Shown piece after piece: positions 40,224 to 49,405 of a DNA stretch of 64,000 bases; within the stretch, counting starts at the first letter, position 1; each line of letters begins with the position of its first letter. The notes beneath the pieces are model-generated. The model was not told the DNA's origin. It searched no databases and saw only the letters and a program-made list of their open reading frames with translations. This DNA comes from Hungatella sp. UBA3048. Its GTDB lineage: Bacteria > Bacillota > Clostridia > Lachnospirales > Lachnospiraceae. The position numbers and the translations under genes are program-made. The stretch lies in assembly GCA_002367105.1 (NCBI GenBank), contig DFCS01000038.1, positions 1 through 64,000 of the forward strand, given 5' to 3'.

Positions 40224-41570
40224 ATGGGAAATGTAATTTTTGATTATTCCAGGGCAGCAGGATTTGTATCAGCAGAGGAAATGGAGAATATGAAGGCCAC
40301 AGCGATGTGTGCAAAGAATGTGCTGATGGACAAGTCTGGTGCAGGCAGTGATTTCTTGGGTTGGATTGATCTTCCGGTAGAATATGATAAGGAAGAATTC
40401 CAGAGAATAAAGATGGCAGCAGAGAAGATTCAAAATGATTCGGATGTTCTGCTGGTCATCGGTATCGGCGGTTCCTATCTTGGAGCCAGGGCAGCCATAG
40501 AATTTTTATCCCACAGCTTTTACAATGTATTGCCAAAAGGAAAACGTAAAACTCCGGAGATTTATTTCGTTGGAAACAGCATCAGCAGCAAATACATCCA
40601 TGACTTAAAGGATGTGCTGGAAGGAAAGGATTTCTCCGTTAATATTATATCAAAATCAGGAACCACAACAGAGCCGGCAATCGCTTTCCGGGTATTTAAG
40701 GATATGCTGATTGAGAAATATGGCCGTGAGGAGGCAAATAAAAGGATTTATGCCACTACGGATAAGGCAAGGGGCGCTCTGAAGAATCTGGCTGACGAGG
40801 AAGGCTATGAATCTTTCGTGGTTCCGGATGACGTAGGAGGACGTTTCTCAGTGCTTACAGCAGTCGGTCTTCTTCCGATTGCAGTATCCGGCGCTGATAT
40901 TGATAAATTAATGGAAGGCGCGGAGGCGGCCAGGATGGAAGCCCTGGAAGCGCCCTATGAGTCAAACGGCGCCCTTCAGTATGCGGCTGTGCGCAATATC
41001 CTGCTTCGGAAAGGGAAATCGGTGGAGATCGTGGCGAACTATGAGCCAAGCCTTCATTATGTTTCCGAGTGGTGGAAGCAGTTATTTGGAGAAAGTGAAG
41101 GAAAAGATCAAAGAGGGATCTTTCCGGCCGCAGTGGATTTGACCACAGACTTGCACTCTATGGGACAGTTTATTCAGGATGGGGCCAGAATTATGTTTGA
41201 AACCGTGCTGGAGTTGGAAGAATCATCCGCGGAAATACTCCTCAAGGAAGAAGCAGTTGATACCGATGGTATGAACTATCTTGCAGGAAAGAGCGTTGAT
41301 TTTGTTAATAAGAGTGCTATGAACGGAACCATTCTGGCTCATACCGACGGAAACGTGCCAAATCTTATGGTAAGGATTCCCGGACAGGATGAGTACAGCC
41401 TGGGACAGCTGTTCTACTTCTTTGAATATGCATGCGGCATCAGCGGATATATTTTGGGCGTAAATCCGTTTAACCAGCCGGGAGTGGAAAGCTATAAGAA
41501 GAATATGTTCGCACTCCTTGGAAAACCTGGATATGAGAAGGAAAGGGAGGAACTCTTAAAGAGATTATAG
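40224..41570 (+). CDS. pgi: Glucose-6-phosphate isomerase
   Basis: A 448-residue isomerase of the PGI family, linking glucose-6-phosphate and fructose-6-phosphate. GIGGSYLGARAAIEFL and ISKSGTTTEPAIAFR are sugar-phosphate SIS motifs; GGRFSVLTAVGLLPI is PGI signature 1; GESEGKDQRGIFP contains the catalytic glutamate; GVNPFNQPGVESYK is near signature 2 with the lysine. The start at 40224 follows AAGGAGA; a longer frame from 40170 crosses the leader structure and is rejected. It supplies the glycolytic entry point for the sugar systems around it. Confidence 0.96.
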   Translation: MGNVIFDYSRAAGFVSAEEMENMKATAMCAKNVLMDKSGAGSDFLGWIDLPVEYDKEEFQRIKMAAEKIQNDSDVLLVIGIGGSYLGARAAIEFLSHSFYNVLPKGKRKTPEIYFVGNSISSKYIHDLKDVLEGKDFSVNIISKSGTTTEPAIAFRVFKDMLIEKYGREEANKRIYATTDKARGALKNLADEEGYESFVVPDDVGGRFSVLTAVGLLPIAVSGADIDKLMEGAEAARMEALEAPYESNGALQYAAVRNILLRKGKSVEIVANYEPSLHYVSEWWKQLFGESEGKDQRGIFPAAVDLTTDLHSMGQFIQDGARIMFETVLELEESSAEILLKEEAVDTDGMNYLAGKSVDFVNKSAMNGTILAHTDGNVPNLMVRIPGQDEYSLGQLFYFFEYACGISGYILGVNPFNQPGVESYKKNMFALLGKPGYEKEREELLKRL

Positions 41571-41582
41571 GAAGTTGGCAGG

Positions 41583-41642
41583 AAACGCCGGTGTTCTGGT
41601 TCAGACTTATAAAAAGTCGGACCGGAATACCGGCGTTTATAT
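41583..41642 (+). terminator. Terminator of pgi
   Basis: A long imperfect hairpin: AAACGCCGGT at the outside with ACCGGCGTTT, and inner GACTT with AAGTC around an A-rich loop. Confidence 0.8.
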
Positions 41643-41762
41643 ATTTTTTGGTTTAATTGGGAACAATAAAGAGATATTTAAGAAAAACTTAGATATGAAA
41701 TAACGGTGCAGTATAGTATACTTATAAAGCGTGATAAAAACACATAATTAAAGGAGGAAGAT

Positions 41763-42533
41763 ATGAAAAAATATTTAATGCTTTTTCTTGCGGTGGCTAC
41801 GGCTCTGTCATTGACTGCATGCAAAGGGGAAAAGGATCCAAAGGTGCTTTATGATGAGGCCTCGAAAAAAACGTCGGAGCTGACATCCATGGATGTGACC
41901 TCAGTGGTTAACATGCAGATGACCCAGGGAGAGGAAACCACAGATATCAAAATGGATCTTGATATGAAGATGGCGGACATTAACACCGAGAAGATGAGAT
42001 ATCAGGCTACGGGGACCACTTCCCTTATGGGTCAGAATCTGGATATTCTCATGTATTATGAGAACGGATATTATTATATGGATTCCATGGGCCAGAAGGT
42101 GAAATACGCCATGGATTTAGATGCCATGATGAAACAGGTCAAGCAGAGCACAGAAGGTGCAAGCGTAAATTCTTCTTATCTGAAGGAGATCACGGCAAAG
42201 AAGGATGGAGATAACCAGATCCTAACCTTTACGGTTGATGCTGAAAAGATGGATGCCTACGTACAGGATATGATGGGTCAGTTAGGGACCAATATGGAAG
42301 GCGTAACTTACACCATCAAAGAGGCAAGCGGTGAAGCAACGGTCAATAAGGAGGGGTATTTTACAAACTCAAAGATCAAGATGACTCTTGAAATGAATAC
42401 CCAGGGTGAGACGATAGCTATGGTTATGGATACGGACTCCACCTACAACAATCCCGGTCAGGCTGTTGAGGTCACAGCGCCGGATCTGGAGGGATATACG
42501 GAAATCGATGCCAGCGCAATGGAGAACCAGTAA
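41763..42533 (+). CDS. Lipoprotein of unknown function (DUF6612-like pattern)
   Basis: A 256-residue secreted lipoprotein. The signal ends in the lipobox LTAC with cysteine 20. The mature part alternates beta strands with many Met, Thr and Asp residues (SVVNMQMTQGEETTDIKMDL; MRYQATGTTSLMGQNLDILM; YYENGYYYMDSMGQKVKY), which recalls the LolA/LppX half-barrel lipoproteins and the Clostridial DUF6612 family. It ends with an acidic tail. It may bind lipids or the cell wall, but no function is claimed. AAAGGAGG precedes the ATG, and a strong terminator follows. Confidence 0.75.
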   Translation: MKKYLMLFLAVATALSLTACKGEKDPKVLYDEASKKTSELTSMDVTSVVNMQMTQGEETTDIKMDLDMKMADINTEKMRYQATGTTSLMGQNLDILMYYENGYYYMDSMGQKVKYAMDLDAMMKQVKQSTEGASVNSSYLKEITAKKDGDNQILTFTVDAEKMDAYVQDMMGQLGTNMEGVTYTIKEASGEATVNKEGYFTNSKIKMTLEMNTQGETIAMVMDTDSTYNNPGQAVEVTAPDLEGYTEIDASAMENQ

Positions 42534-42554
42534 ATCGTTTGCATAAACATTCAG

Positions 42555-42612
42555 AAAGGCAAAGGCATTTGAAGCGGCAGGATATGCCAAATAGCTTCCG
42601 CCTTTGCCTTTT
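42555..42612 (+). terminator. Terminator after the lipoprotein gene
   Basis: AAAGGCAAAGGC pairs with GCCTTTGCCTTT, with an inner stem GAAGC/GCTTC and a further GGCA/TGCC, then T residues. Confidence 0.88.
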
Positions 42613-43149
42613 ATAAATATTTTTAGTTTATCTCCATGTAAAGCGGCATACATTCGTTTATAACTGTCATTATCTCCTTTTACCATTGAAGTAATTCTTA
42701 ACCGCATTTTTCGTACAATTCTGTATGATCTGTAAATAAATATATCTTTCAAATCCCATATTACTAAATCCTTTCTGGAAAAATCAAATAGTACTTTGCT
42801 ATGCCAAATCCAAGATATATTTGTCATTTTCTATTATTCCTGCCTTCAGCTACAATCTCCTGCTTCTCATCTTAAACAATACCAATAAGAAATTCCTGTT
42901 TTTCGGCTGTTGTATCATTCCGTTGGAACAATAATTACAAGTAATTACAAGTTCCATACCATAACTATAGCAAGAGTGTTTAGAACTTTGCTTATAAGTA
43001 TTAGTAAAATAATGTAAAAGTTTACTGATCTGAAATTCTGATAAAATTGAAATAGTAAGTATTAATTATAAAAACGGGTAATTGTGCACAAATAATACAT
43101 AAGAAAAATGTTAAAAATAGAAGAAAATACGAGAATTAAACTAAAAATA
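42613..43149. other. AT-rich stretch without a recognised gene
   Basis: A 540-base gap before the LacI-linked sugar locus. It is AT-rich, with a short direct repeat ATTACAAGTA/ATTACAAGTT (about 42931-42951) flanked by GGAAC/GTTCC, and a palindrome TTGTGCACAA at 43082-43091. A minus-strand frame crosses the terminator at 42555 and has no ribosome binding site; I do not accept it as a gene. Confidence 0.6.
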
Positions 43150-43178
43150 TTGAAATATTACTTAGTAAATTATATAAT
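43150..43178 (+). promoter_or_regulatory. Promoter with an embedded operator for the glycoside locus
   Basis: TTGAAA (43150-43155) and TATAAT (43173-43178) are separated by exactly 17 bases. The spacer holds the inverted repeat TTACT-T-AGTAA (43158-43168). A repressor bound there would cover the polymerase site. The LacI-type regulator at 53376 is the natural candidate, but the pairing is inferred. Confidence 0.65.
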
Positions 43179-43208
43179 AATTTTATCGAAAAAAGAGGAG
43201 GTATTTTT

Positions 43209-44447
43209 ATGAAAAGAAAGTTAGCAGCATTGTGTATGTTATCTCTGACAATGGTAACCGTATTAAGTGGATGCGGCGGAAGTAAAGCCAATCAGGATAC
43301 AGCAAAAGGCGGAAAAACTAAAATCCGTTTTGCATCCTGGGATGTGGCAGAAGATGTAGACCGCCAGCAGGAACTGGTGGATAAGTTTAATGCAGCACAT
43401 GAGGACATTGAAGTAGCGCTGGAAGCCTATGGAAAAGATTTTGATACGAAAATCAGCGCAGGCATGGGATCCGGGGATACTCCCGATGTGATGTATATGT
43501 GGAATTATCCGGCGTATTATCAGGGGTTAGAACCGCTGGATAGCTTTATTGAAAAAGAAGGGGAAGCATATAAAGCTAATTTCTATGATACCTTATGGAA
43601 TTACAATTCCATGGATGGACAGATATATGGTATTCCGATCGGATTTACGACACACACCTTGTTTTATAATAAGGATTTATTCCAGGAAGCAGGAATTCCT
43701 GAGCCTACCAATGATTGGACATGGGATGATCTGCAGCAAGCGGCAAAGACCATTTCTGAAAAAACCTCTGCTAAAGGCTTTGCATTTCCGATGAAGCCGG
43801 ATCCTTATGATTTTGAAATGTATTTATGGAGCAATGGAGCAGCGTATTGTGACAAAGAGGGAAAGCTGGAGGGAAATATTAATTCCAAAGAATCAGAGGA
43901 AGTATTCCAGATGTTCCAGGATATGGAGAAAGACGGATATGCAGTTGCCACGGAAAAAAGCGGAACCGATGAATTCCGTGCCGGAGCAGCAGCAATGTAT
44001 GTTTATGGTGCTTGGTCTATTAATTCCTTAAAAGAAGACGGGTTAAACTACGGTGTGGTAGCGATTCCTGCTTTTGCCAATGCAGGAAAAGATTCTGTCA
44101 GTATTTTAAGTTCTTCCGGTATCTCCATTTCAAAAGACAGCAAGAATAAAGAAGCAGCATGGGAATTTGTGAAATTCTGGACCAATGAGGAGTCCAATAA
44201 AGCGCGTATTGGCCTGGAATTACCGGTACTTAGCAGTGTTGTAGAATCTGAAAAGATTATGGATCAGCCGGAATATGCACCATTTTACTTAATGCTTGAA
44301 CAAAGCACGGGTTATACTTCTGCAAGCTTTATTATTAAAGAGTGGTCTGAATTATCAGAAAACTTATCCTTATCCTTTGAAGAAGTATTTAATCCAAGTT
44401 CTCTTCAGAGTGTACCGGATGTATTGAACAGTGCGGCACAGCAGTAA
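43209..44447 (+). CDS. ABC sugar-binding lipoprotein (family 1)
   Basis: A 412-residue receptor. The signal ends in the lipobox LSGC with cysteine 22. IRFASWDVAEDVDRQQELVD, FNAAHEDIEVALEAYGKDF, and GDTPDVMYMWNYPAYYQGLE follow the SBP_bac_1 fold; YNKDLFQEAGIPEPTNDWTW is the standard hinge-region motif. It captures an oligosaccharide for the permeases at 44552 and 45472. GAGGAGG precedes the ATG. The downstream beta-galactosidase and GH65 genes suggest a galactose- and glucose-containing ligand. Confidence 0.92.
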   Translation: MKRKLAALCMLSLTMVTVLSGCGGSKANQDTAKGGKTKIRFASWDVAEDVDRQQELVDKFNAAHEDIEVALEAYGKDFDTKISAGMGSGDTPDVMYMWNYPAYYQGLEPLDSFIEKEGEAYKANFYDTLWNYNSMDGQIYGIPIGFTTHTLFYNKDLFQEAGIPEPTNDWTWDDLQQAAKTISEKTSAKGFAFPMKPDPYDFEMYLWSNGAAYCDKEGKLEGNINSKESEEVFQMFQDMEKDGYAVATEKSGTDEFRAGAAAMYVYGAWSINSLKEDGLNYGVVAIPAFANAGKDSVSILSSSGISISKDSKNKEAAWEFVKFWTNEESNKARIGLELPVLSSVVESEKIMDQPEYAPFYLMLEQSTGYTSASFIIKEWSELSENLSLSFEEVFNPSSLQSVPDVLNSAAQQ

Positions 44448-44470
44448 ATCAAAATAGGAAAGAAGAATTT

Positions 44471-44500
44471 GGCCGTCTGGTGAATCGTCACCAGATAGCC
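44471..44500 (+). terminator. Hairpin after the binding-protein gene
   Basis: TCTGGTGA-ATCG-TCACCAGA, extended by GGC/GCC, without a T tract. It occupies the same place as the hairpin at 31584 in the other ABC operon and probably keeps the receptor mRNA more abundant than the permease mRNA. Confidence 0.6.
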
Positions 44501-44551
44501 GGATTCCTCTAAGGGGCTACGAAAAAGAATCAGCTTAATGGGAGAAACGCT

Positions 44552-45472
44552 ATGAAGCAAAAAAAGTTTTTAAGGAATGCAACTCCATATTTCTTCATTA
44601 CTCCGTGGATTATTGGATTTTTAGTTTTTACGATCGGACCGCTTATACTGTCCCTGGGCATGAGCTTTTTTGACTGGCCATTGACGTCTGATCCGGTATT
44701 TAGGGGGGGTGGCAATTATACTGAGATGTTTACAAAAGATACTCAGTTCTGGAAGTCCCTGACAATCAGCTTGAAGTATGCAGCGATTTTTGTACCGCTT
44801 AATATGGCAATTGCGCTGTTCCTTGCAATGTTAATCACACAGCCGGTAACCGGAGTAAAAATGTACCGTACGATTTTCTATATACCGGCAGTTATTTCCG
44901 GCGTTGCGGTATCGATTATCTGGGGCTGGATTTTAAATGGGGACTACGGCGTATTGAATTATTTATTATCCTTACTGGGGATTACAGGTCCAAGGTGGCT
45001 GGTAGACCCCGCCTGGGCGCTGTTTGCAGTTGTTTTGGCAAGTGCTTTTGGTGTAGGAACGATGATGCTTATTTTCTACACGGATATTAAGAATATATCA
45101 ATAGATTTATATGAAGCATCATCCTTAGACGGAGCAAGTCCGGCAAGACAGTTTTTCAGTATTACGCTGCCGATTATTACACCTACCATTTTGTTCAATT
45201 TAATTACTTCTGTTATCAGTTCTTTCCAGCAGGTGACGCTGGTAATGCTGCTGACCGGGGGCGGACCGTTAAAATCCACCTATTTCTATGGGCTGTATAC
45301 CTATAACAATGCGTTTAAGCACCATAAGCTGGGTTATGCAAGCGCCAATGCATGGGTGATGTTTATTATTATCTTAGTTCTGACGGCATTGATCTTTAAG
45401 TCTTCTTCTACATGGGTATTCTATGAAACGGAAGCAAAGAATGGAAAGAAGAAAAGGGGAGGTAAAAAATAA
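44552..45472 (+). CDS. ABC sugar permease (MalF/UgpA type)
   Basis: A 306-residue membrane protein with about six helices. TPYFFITPWIIGFLVFTIGP is the first helix; DLYEASSLDGASPARQFFSI is the EAA loop contacting the ATPase; TGGGPLKSTYFYGLYTYN is the usual motif near the C-terminus. The tail is lysine-rich. It pairs with the product of 45472, whose ATG overlaps its stop by one base. No ATPase gene is present in the operon. Confidence 0.92.
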   Translation: MKQKKFLRNATPYFFITPWIIGFLVFTIGPLILSLGMSFFDWPLTSDPVFRGGGNYTEMFTKDTQFWKSLTISLKYAAIFVPLNMAIALFLAMLITQPVTGVKMYRTIFYIPAVISGVAVSIIWGWILNGDYGVLNYLLSLLGITGPRWLVDPAWALFAVVLASAFGVGTMMLIFYTDIKNISIDLYEASSLDGASPARQFFSITLPIITPTILFNLITSVISSFQQVTLVMLLTGGGPLKSTYFYGLYTYNNAFKHHKLGYASANAWVMFIIILVLTALIFKSSSTWVFYETEAKNGKKKRGGKK

Positions 45473-46293
45473 TGAAGATGTCCATGAAATCAAAAGTGAT
45501 TATCTATACCCTTCTGACTGCTGTTGCAGTTTACTTTCTTGCACCTTTTATTTATATGTTTTTTACCGCCTTTAAGACGGAAGCAGAAGCCATTGCCTAT
45601 CCGCCGCGGCTGTTTCCATCGAAATGGCTATTTGAAAATTTTAAAAATGCATGGGAATCACAGCCCTTTGGTACATACTTAAAAAATTCAATTATTATTA
45701 CGGTTTTGACGACTGCAGGGCAGATCCTTTCCTGTTCCCTGGTGGCATATGGTTTTGCAAGGTTTGAATTTAAAGGAAAAAACCTGTTATTTATGATTTT
45801 GCTTTCTACTATGATGATTCCATGGGATGTTACCATGATTCCTCAATATATGGAATTTAATTTATTTGGCTGGATTAACACATTAAAACCGCTGATTGTT
45901 CCGGCATGGTTTGGCTCTGCCTATTATATTTTCTTAATGAGGCAATTCTTAATGGGGGTTCCGGGGGACTTTGAAGAGGCGGCGCGAATTGACGGTGCCA
46001 ATGCATTTCAGATTTATTGGAAGATTTACATGCCGATCTTAAAGCCTTCCCTTATTCTGGTAGGCGTCTTAAATATGATTACGGTGTGGAATGATTATCT
46101 TGGACCATTGATTTTCCTTCATGACAGAAGTAAATATACACTTGCTTTAGGTCTTGCAACCTTTAAGGGAGTTCACAGCACACGGATTATCCCTATGCTT
46201 TGTATTACAATCATTATGATTATCCCTCCAATTATTATATTCATTATTGCGCAAAAGTATATTGTAGAAGGGACAAGTGGTTCTATTAAATAG
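45472..46293 (+). CDS. ABC sugar permease (MalG/UgpE type)
   Basis: A 273-residue membrane protein with about six helices. LAPFIYMFFTAFKTEAEAIA at the N-terminus, FEEAARIDGANAFQIYWKI as the EAA loop, and AQKYIVEGTSGSIK at the C-terminus are typical of the MalG group of oligosaccharide importers. It is translationally coupled to the preceding permease. A hairpin with a T tract follows before the beta-galactosidase gene. Confidence 0.93.
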   Translation: MKMSMKSKVIIYTLLTAVAVYFLAPFIYMFFTAFKTEAEAIAYPPRLFPSKWLFENFKNAWESQPFGTYLKNSIIITVLTTAGQILSCSLVAYGFARFEFKGKNLLFMILLSTMMIPWDVTMIPQYMEFNLFGWINTLKPLIVPAWFGSAYYIFLMRQFLMGVPGDFEEAARIDGANAFQIYWKIYMPILKPSLILVGVLNMITVWNDYLGPLIFLHDRSKYTLALGLATFKGVHSTRIIPMLCITIIMIIPPIIIFIIAQKYIVEGTSGSIK

Positions 46294-46300
46294 AAAGAGC

Positions 46301-46361
46301 AGCCGGGTTAAGTATTTCATGTGCATCGATGCACTGTTTTCTTCCCGGCTATATATTTTTT
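46301..46361 (+). terminator. Terminator-like hairpin between transport and hydrolase genes
   Basis: AGCCGGG (46301-46307) pairs with CCCGGCT (46344-46350) around an inner palindrome GTGCATCGATGCAC, and six T follow at about 46356. It probably gives partial termination, so that fewer transcripts reach the enzyme genes. Confidence 0.65.
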
Positions 46362-46389
46362 GACACAAACACATAGAGGAGAAACAAAG

Positions 46390-49380
46390 ATGATAAGGCG
46401 AACAAAAAAGAGATGGGAAGACCAGGCGCTGGGACATATTGGAAGAAGGGAAGCCCGTACAGAATTTTATAAAGATTCTGCTTCCAGAATTAATTTAAAC
46501 GGAGAGTGGAAATTCCTCTATTTGGAAGCGCCGGAGCTGTCCCCGGAAGGATTTATGAACAAAGGAACAGGAACAGACTGGGATATGATTGATGTGCCTT
46601 CTGTGTGGCAGTTAAGAGGATATGACCGGATGCACTATACGGATGTATTATATTTGTTTCCGATCAATCCGCCTTTTGTACCTTCAGAAAATCCCACCGG
46701 AATTTATAAAAAAACGGTCCGCATCAACAGGGACTGGATTCAGAATGACACTATATTAAAATTTCACGGTGTGGACAGTGCATTTGATGTATGGATCAAT
46801 GGGGCACATGCAGGATACAGCAAGGTCAGCCGCCTTCCAGGTGAATTCGATATTACCTCTTATATTCAGGAAGGGGAAAATGACATTACAGTACGGGTCT
46901 ATAAATGGTCGGATGGTACGTATTTGGAAGACCAGGATATGTGGTGGCTTTCCGGTATTTATCGGGATGTGGAATTAATCAATGAACCGAAAAACTGTAT
47001 TATTGATTGTACCGTGGATGGAGATTTGGACAGCTCTTATATAAATGGGATCTTAAGAGCAGATATTACCACAAAGCAGGAAATTTGTGATGGTACATGG
47101 AGATTAGAAAGGGATGGAAAGGCAGTTGCCGGCGGAACCTTTCAGACAAAAGAAGGCAAGGCACACGTAAAGGAGATCATTCCCGGTGCTGACCTTTGGA
47201 CGGCAGAAACCCCTGATTTATATGAACTGACAGTATCTGCAGGTAAGCATGAAGTCGTGGTACGTGTTGGATTTCGAAAGATCGAAATTAAAGATAATAA
47301 CTTTATGGTAAATAATCAGGTGATTCTGTTAAATGGAGTGAATCATCATGACTACCATCCCAAAGAAGGGCGCTGTGTCACACAGGAACAGATAGAAGCA
47401 GATATCCTGCTTATGAAACAGCATAATATCAATGCACTGCGCTGTTCCCACTATCCTGCCAATGGATATCTATATGATTTGTGCGATGAATATGGGCTCT
47501 ATGTGATTGATGAAGCAGATTTAGAATGCCATGGATTTGAATGGGTAGAGCGGTATGACTGGATTACAAATGACCCATCCTGGAAGGATGCCTATGTGGA
47601 CAGAAGTGTGCGCATGGTAAAGCGGGACAGGAATCATCCATGCATTATCATGTGGTCCATGGGAAATGAATCCAGCTTTGGCTGTAATTTCAGAAGTGCT
47701 GCCAAGGCAGTAAAAGAACTGGATGCTTCCAGGCTGCTCCACTATGAGGGAGATTATGAAGCAGAAGTGACCGACGTGTATTCTACCATGTACACAAGGC
47801 TGAAAAGGCTGAAAGAGATCGGAGAATCAGATTTTAAAGGGAATAAACCTCATGTGATGTGCGAATATGGTCACGCAATGGGAAATGGACCGGGCGGATT
47901 AAAGGCATATCAGGAGATGTTCCGCAAATATAAACGGCTTCAGGGCGGTTTTTTGTGGGAATGGTATGACCATGGAATACTTACCGAAGAAGAAAATAAG
48001 ACTTACTACCGCTATGGGGGGAATTACGGGGATTTTCCCACCAACGGGAATTTCTGCATCGATGGGCTGCTGATGCCGGACAGAACCCCATCCCCTGCCA
48101 TGTTGGAATATAAACAGGTCATTGCTCCGGTGGAAGTCACAAGAATAGGTGCAGGACGGGACATTCTTGTAAAAAATTATTATGACTTCCTGACCTTAGG
48201 CCATGTTTCTTTACGGTGGGAGATCCAGACAGAAGAACATATCATTCAGGAAGGATGCATTTCCCATATGACGGCCCTTCCTCATGAAGCGGAGAAAGTA
48301 ACCATCCCTTTTCTACCATTCAGGCCAGAAGCAAATACCGATTACTATCTGAATATTACGGTCTGCCAGAAAGAGGATATGAACTTTGCAAAAGCCGGCC
48401 ATGAAATTTCAAAGGTACAGTTTCCGTTGGATATAAGTTGTGATGTACTGGAGGAACGAACCGAAGGAGAACCATTGAAAGTATCTGAAACAGCGGATAT
48501 CCTGAAGATAGGGAATGGGGCAGTTACAGTAACATTCCATAAAATATTTGGGAAACTGCTGTCTGTTGCGGCAGAAGATCAGGAATATTTAAACGAAGGT
48601 CCGGTGATGAGCGTATACCGTGCCACCATTGATAATGACATGTATAAAAAAGAGGATTGGCTGAATAAGTACTTTATTCAGAAATCCAGTGAGCAGACAG
48701 AATATTTTACCTATGATACAGGGACTGATAAAGTGGTTGTTTCGATTGGAAAATATTTTGGATGCTTAAATCAGTCCTGGGGCTTTGAATGTGACTATGA
48801 ATATACCATCTATTCCTGCGGTCAGGTTAAGGTGGATTTACAGGGCAAGGCCATTCAGAGAGGGAAGCTGGAGCCTTCTTTTCTTCCCAGAATCGGTGTG
48901 GTCATGAAGGGAAATCAGTCCCTGCAAAAGGCCGTGTGGTATGGCCTTGGACCCGGAGAAAGCTATTCAGACAGCAAAGCTGCCAGCACAATGGGGATTT
49001 ATTCCGGCTCTGTGGATGGAATGGGGACCAACTATGTATTCCCCCAGGAAAATGGTCACAGGGAAGAAGTAAAATGGTTTGGAATAGGAGATGGGAATAA
49101 GAGCCTGCTATGTAAAATGGAAGCACCTTTAGGACTGAATCTGGCAAATTATACAGATGAAAGCCTGGAAGAGGCAAGGCATCCATTCCAGATACAACGG
49201 GCAGACCATGTTGAAATCCATTTGGATTATTTACAGTCCGGCCTTGGAAGCAATAGCTGCGGAGAGGAACAGATGGAAGAATTTAAAGGAAAGCTTCAGG
49301 ATTTTTCTATGGCATTTGTGCTGCAGGTGGTTGATGACGGGGAAATTAAGAAGGAAGCAAAGAAGCGTTATTTGGACTAG
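46390..49380 (+). CDS. lacZ: GH2 beta-galactosidase, LacZ type
   Basis: A 996-residue glycoside hydrolase of family 2, about the length of E. coli LacZ. The sugar-binding N-domain has WQLRGYDRMHYTDVLY and WWLSGIYRDVELI; the barrel holds the acid/base glutamate in WSMGNESSFG and the nucleophile in MCEYGHAMGNGPGGL; the C-terminal domain (BgaSm type) has YGLGPGESYSDSKAASTMG. No signal peptide, so it acts in the cytoplasm on imported galactosides. The ATG at 46390 has GAGGAG nearby; a frame from 46321 runs through the hairpin and is rejected. The substrate may be a larger galactoside, not lactose itself. Confidence 0.93.
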   Translation: MIRRTKKRWEDQALGHIGRREARTEFYKDSASRINLNGEWKFLYLEAPELSPEGFMNKGTGTDWDMIDVPSVWQLRGYDRMHYTDVLYLFPINPPFVPSENPTGIYKKTVRINRDWIQNDTILKFHGVDSAFDVWINGAHAGYSKVSRLPGEFDITSYIQEGENDITVRVYKWSDGTYLEDQDMWWLSGIYRDVELINEPKNCIIDCTVDGDLDSSYINGILRADITTKQEICDGTWRLERDGKAVAGGTFQTKEGKAHVKEIIPGADLWTAETPDLYELTVSAGKHEVVVRVGFRKIEIKDNNFMVNNQVILLNGVNHHDYHPKEGRCVTQEQIEADILLMKQHNINALRCSHYPANGYLYDLCDEYGLYVIDEADLECHGFEWVERYDWITNDPSWKDAYVDRSVRMVKRDRNHPCIIMWSMGNESSFGCNFRSAAKAVKELDASRLLHYEGDYEAEVTDVYSTMYTRLKRLKEIGESDFKGNKPHVMCEYGHAMGNGPGGLKAYQEMFRKYKRLQGGFLWEWYDHGILTEEENKTYYRYGGNYGDFPTNGNFCIDGLLMPDRTPSPAMLEYKQVIAPVEVTRIGAGRDILVKNYYDFLTLGHVSLRWEIQTEEHIIQEGCISHMTALPHEAEKVTIPFLPFRPEANTDYYLNITVCQKEDMNFAKAGHEISKVQFPLDISCDVLEERTEGEPLKVSETADILKIGNGAVTVTFHKIFGKLLSVAAEDQEYLNEGPVMSVYRATIDNDMYKKEDWLNKYFIQKSSEQTEYFTYDTGTDKVVVSIGKYFGCLNQSWGFECDYEYTIYSCGQVKVDLQGKAIQRGKLEPSFLPRIGVVMKGNQSLQKAVWYGLGPGESYSDSKAASTMGIYSGSVDGMGTNYVFPQENGHREEVKWFGIGDGNKSLLCKMEAPLGLNLANYTDESLEEARHPFQIQRADHVEIHLDYLQSGLGSNSCGEEQMEEFKGKLQDFSMAFVLQVVDDGEIKKEAKKRYLD

Positions 49381-49405
49381 GAAGAGATAAAGGAGCAGCC
49401 GAAGA

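Noticed and set aside
42369..42827. A 152-codon minus-strand frame after the lipoprotein gene
   Set aside because: It runs through the strong terminator at 42555-42612 and into the lipoprotein gene, shows no ribosome binding site and no known domain. A short real gene in its first part (42613-42827) cannot be fully excluded.
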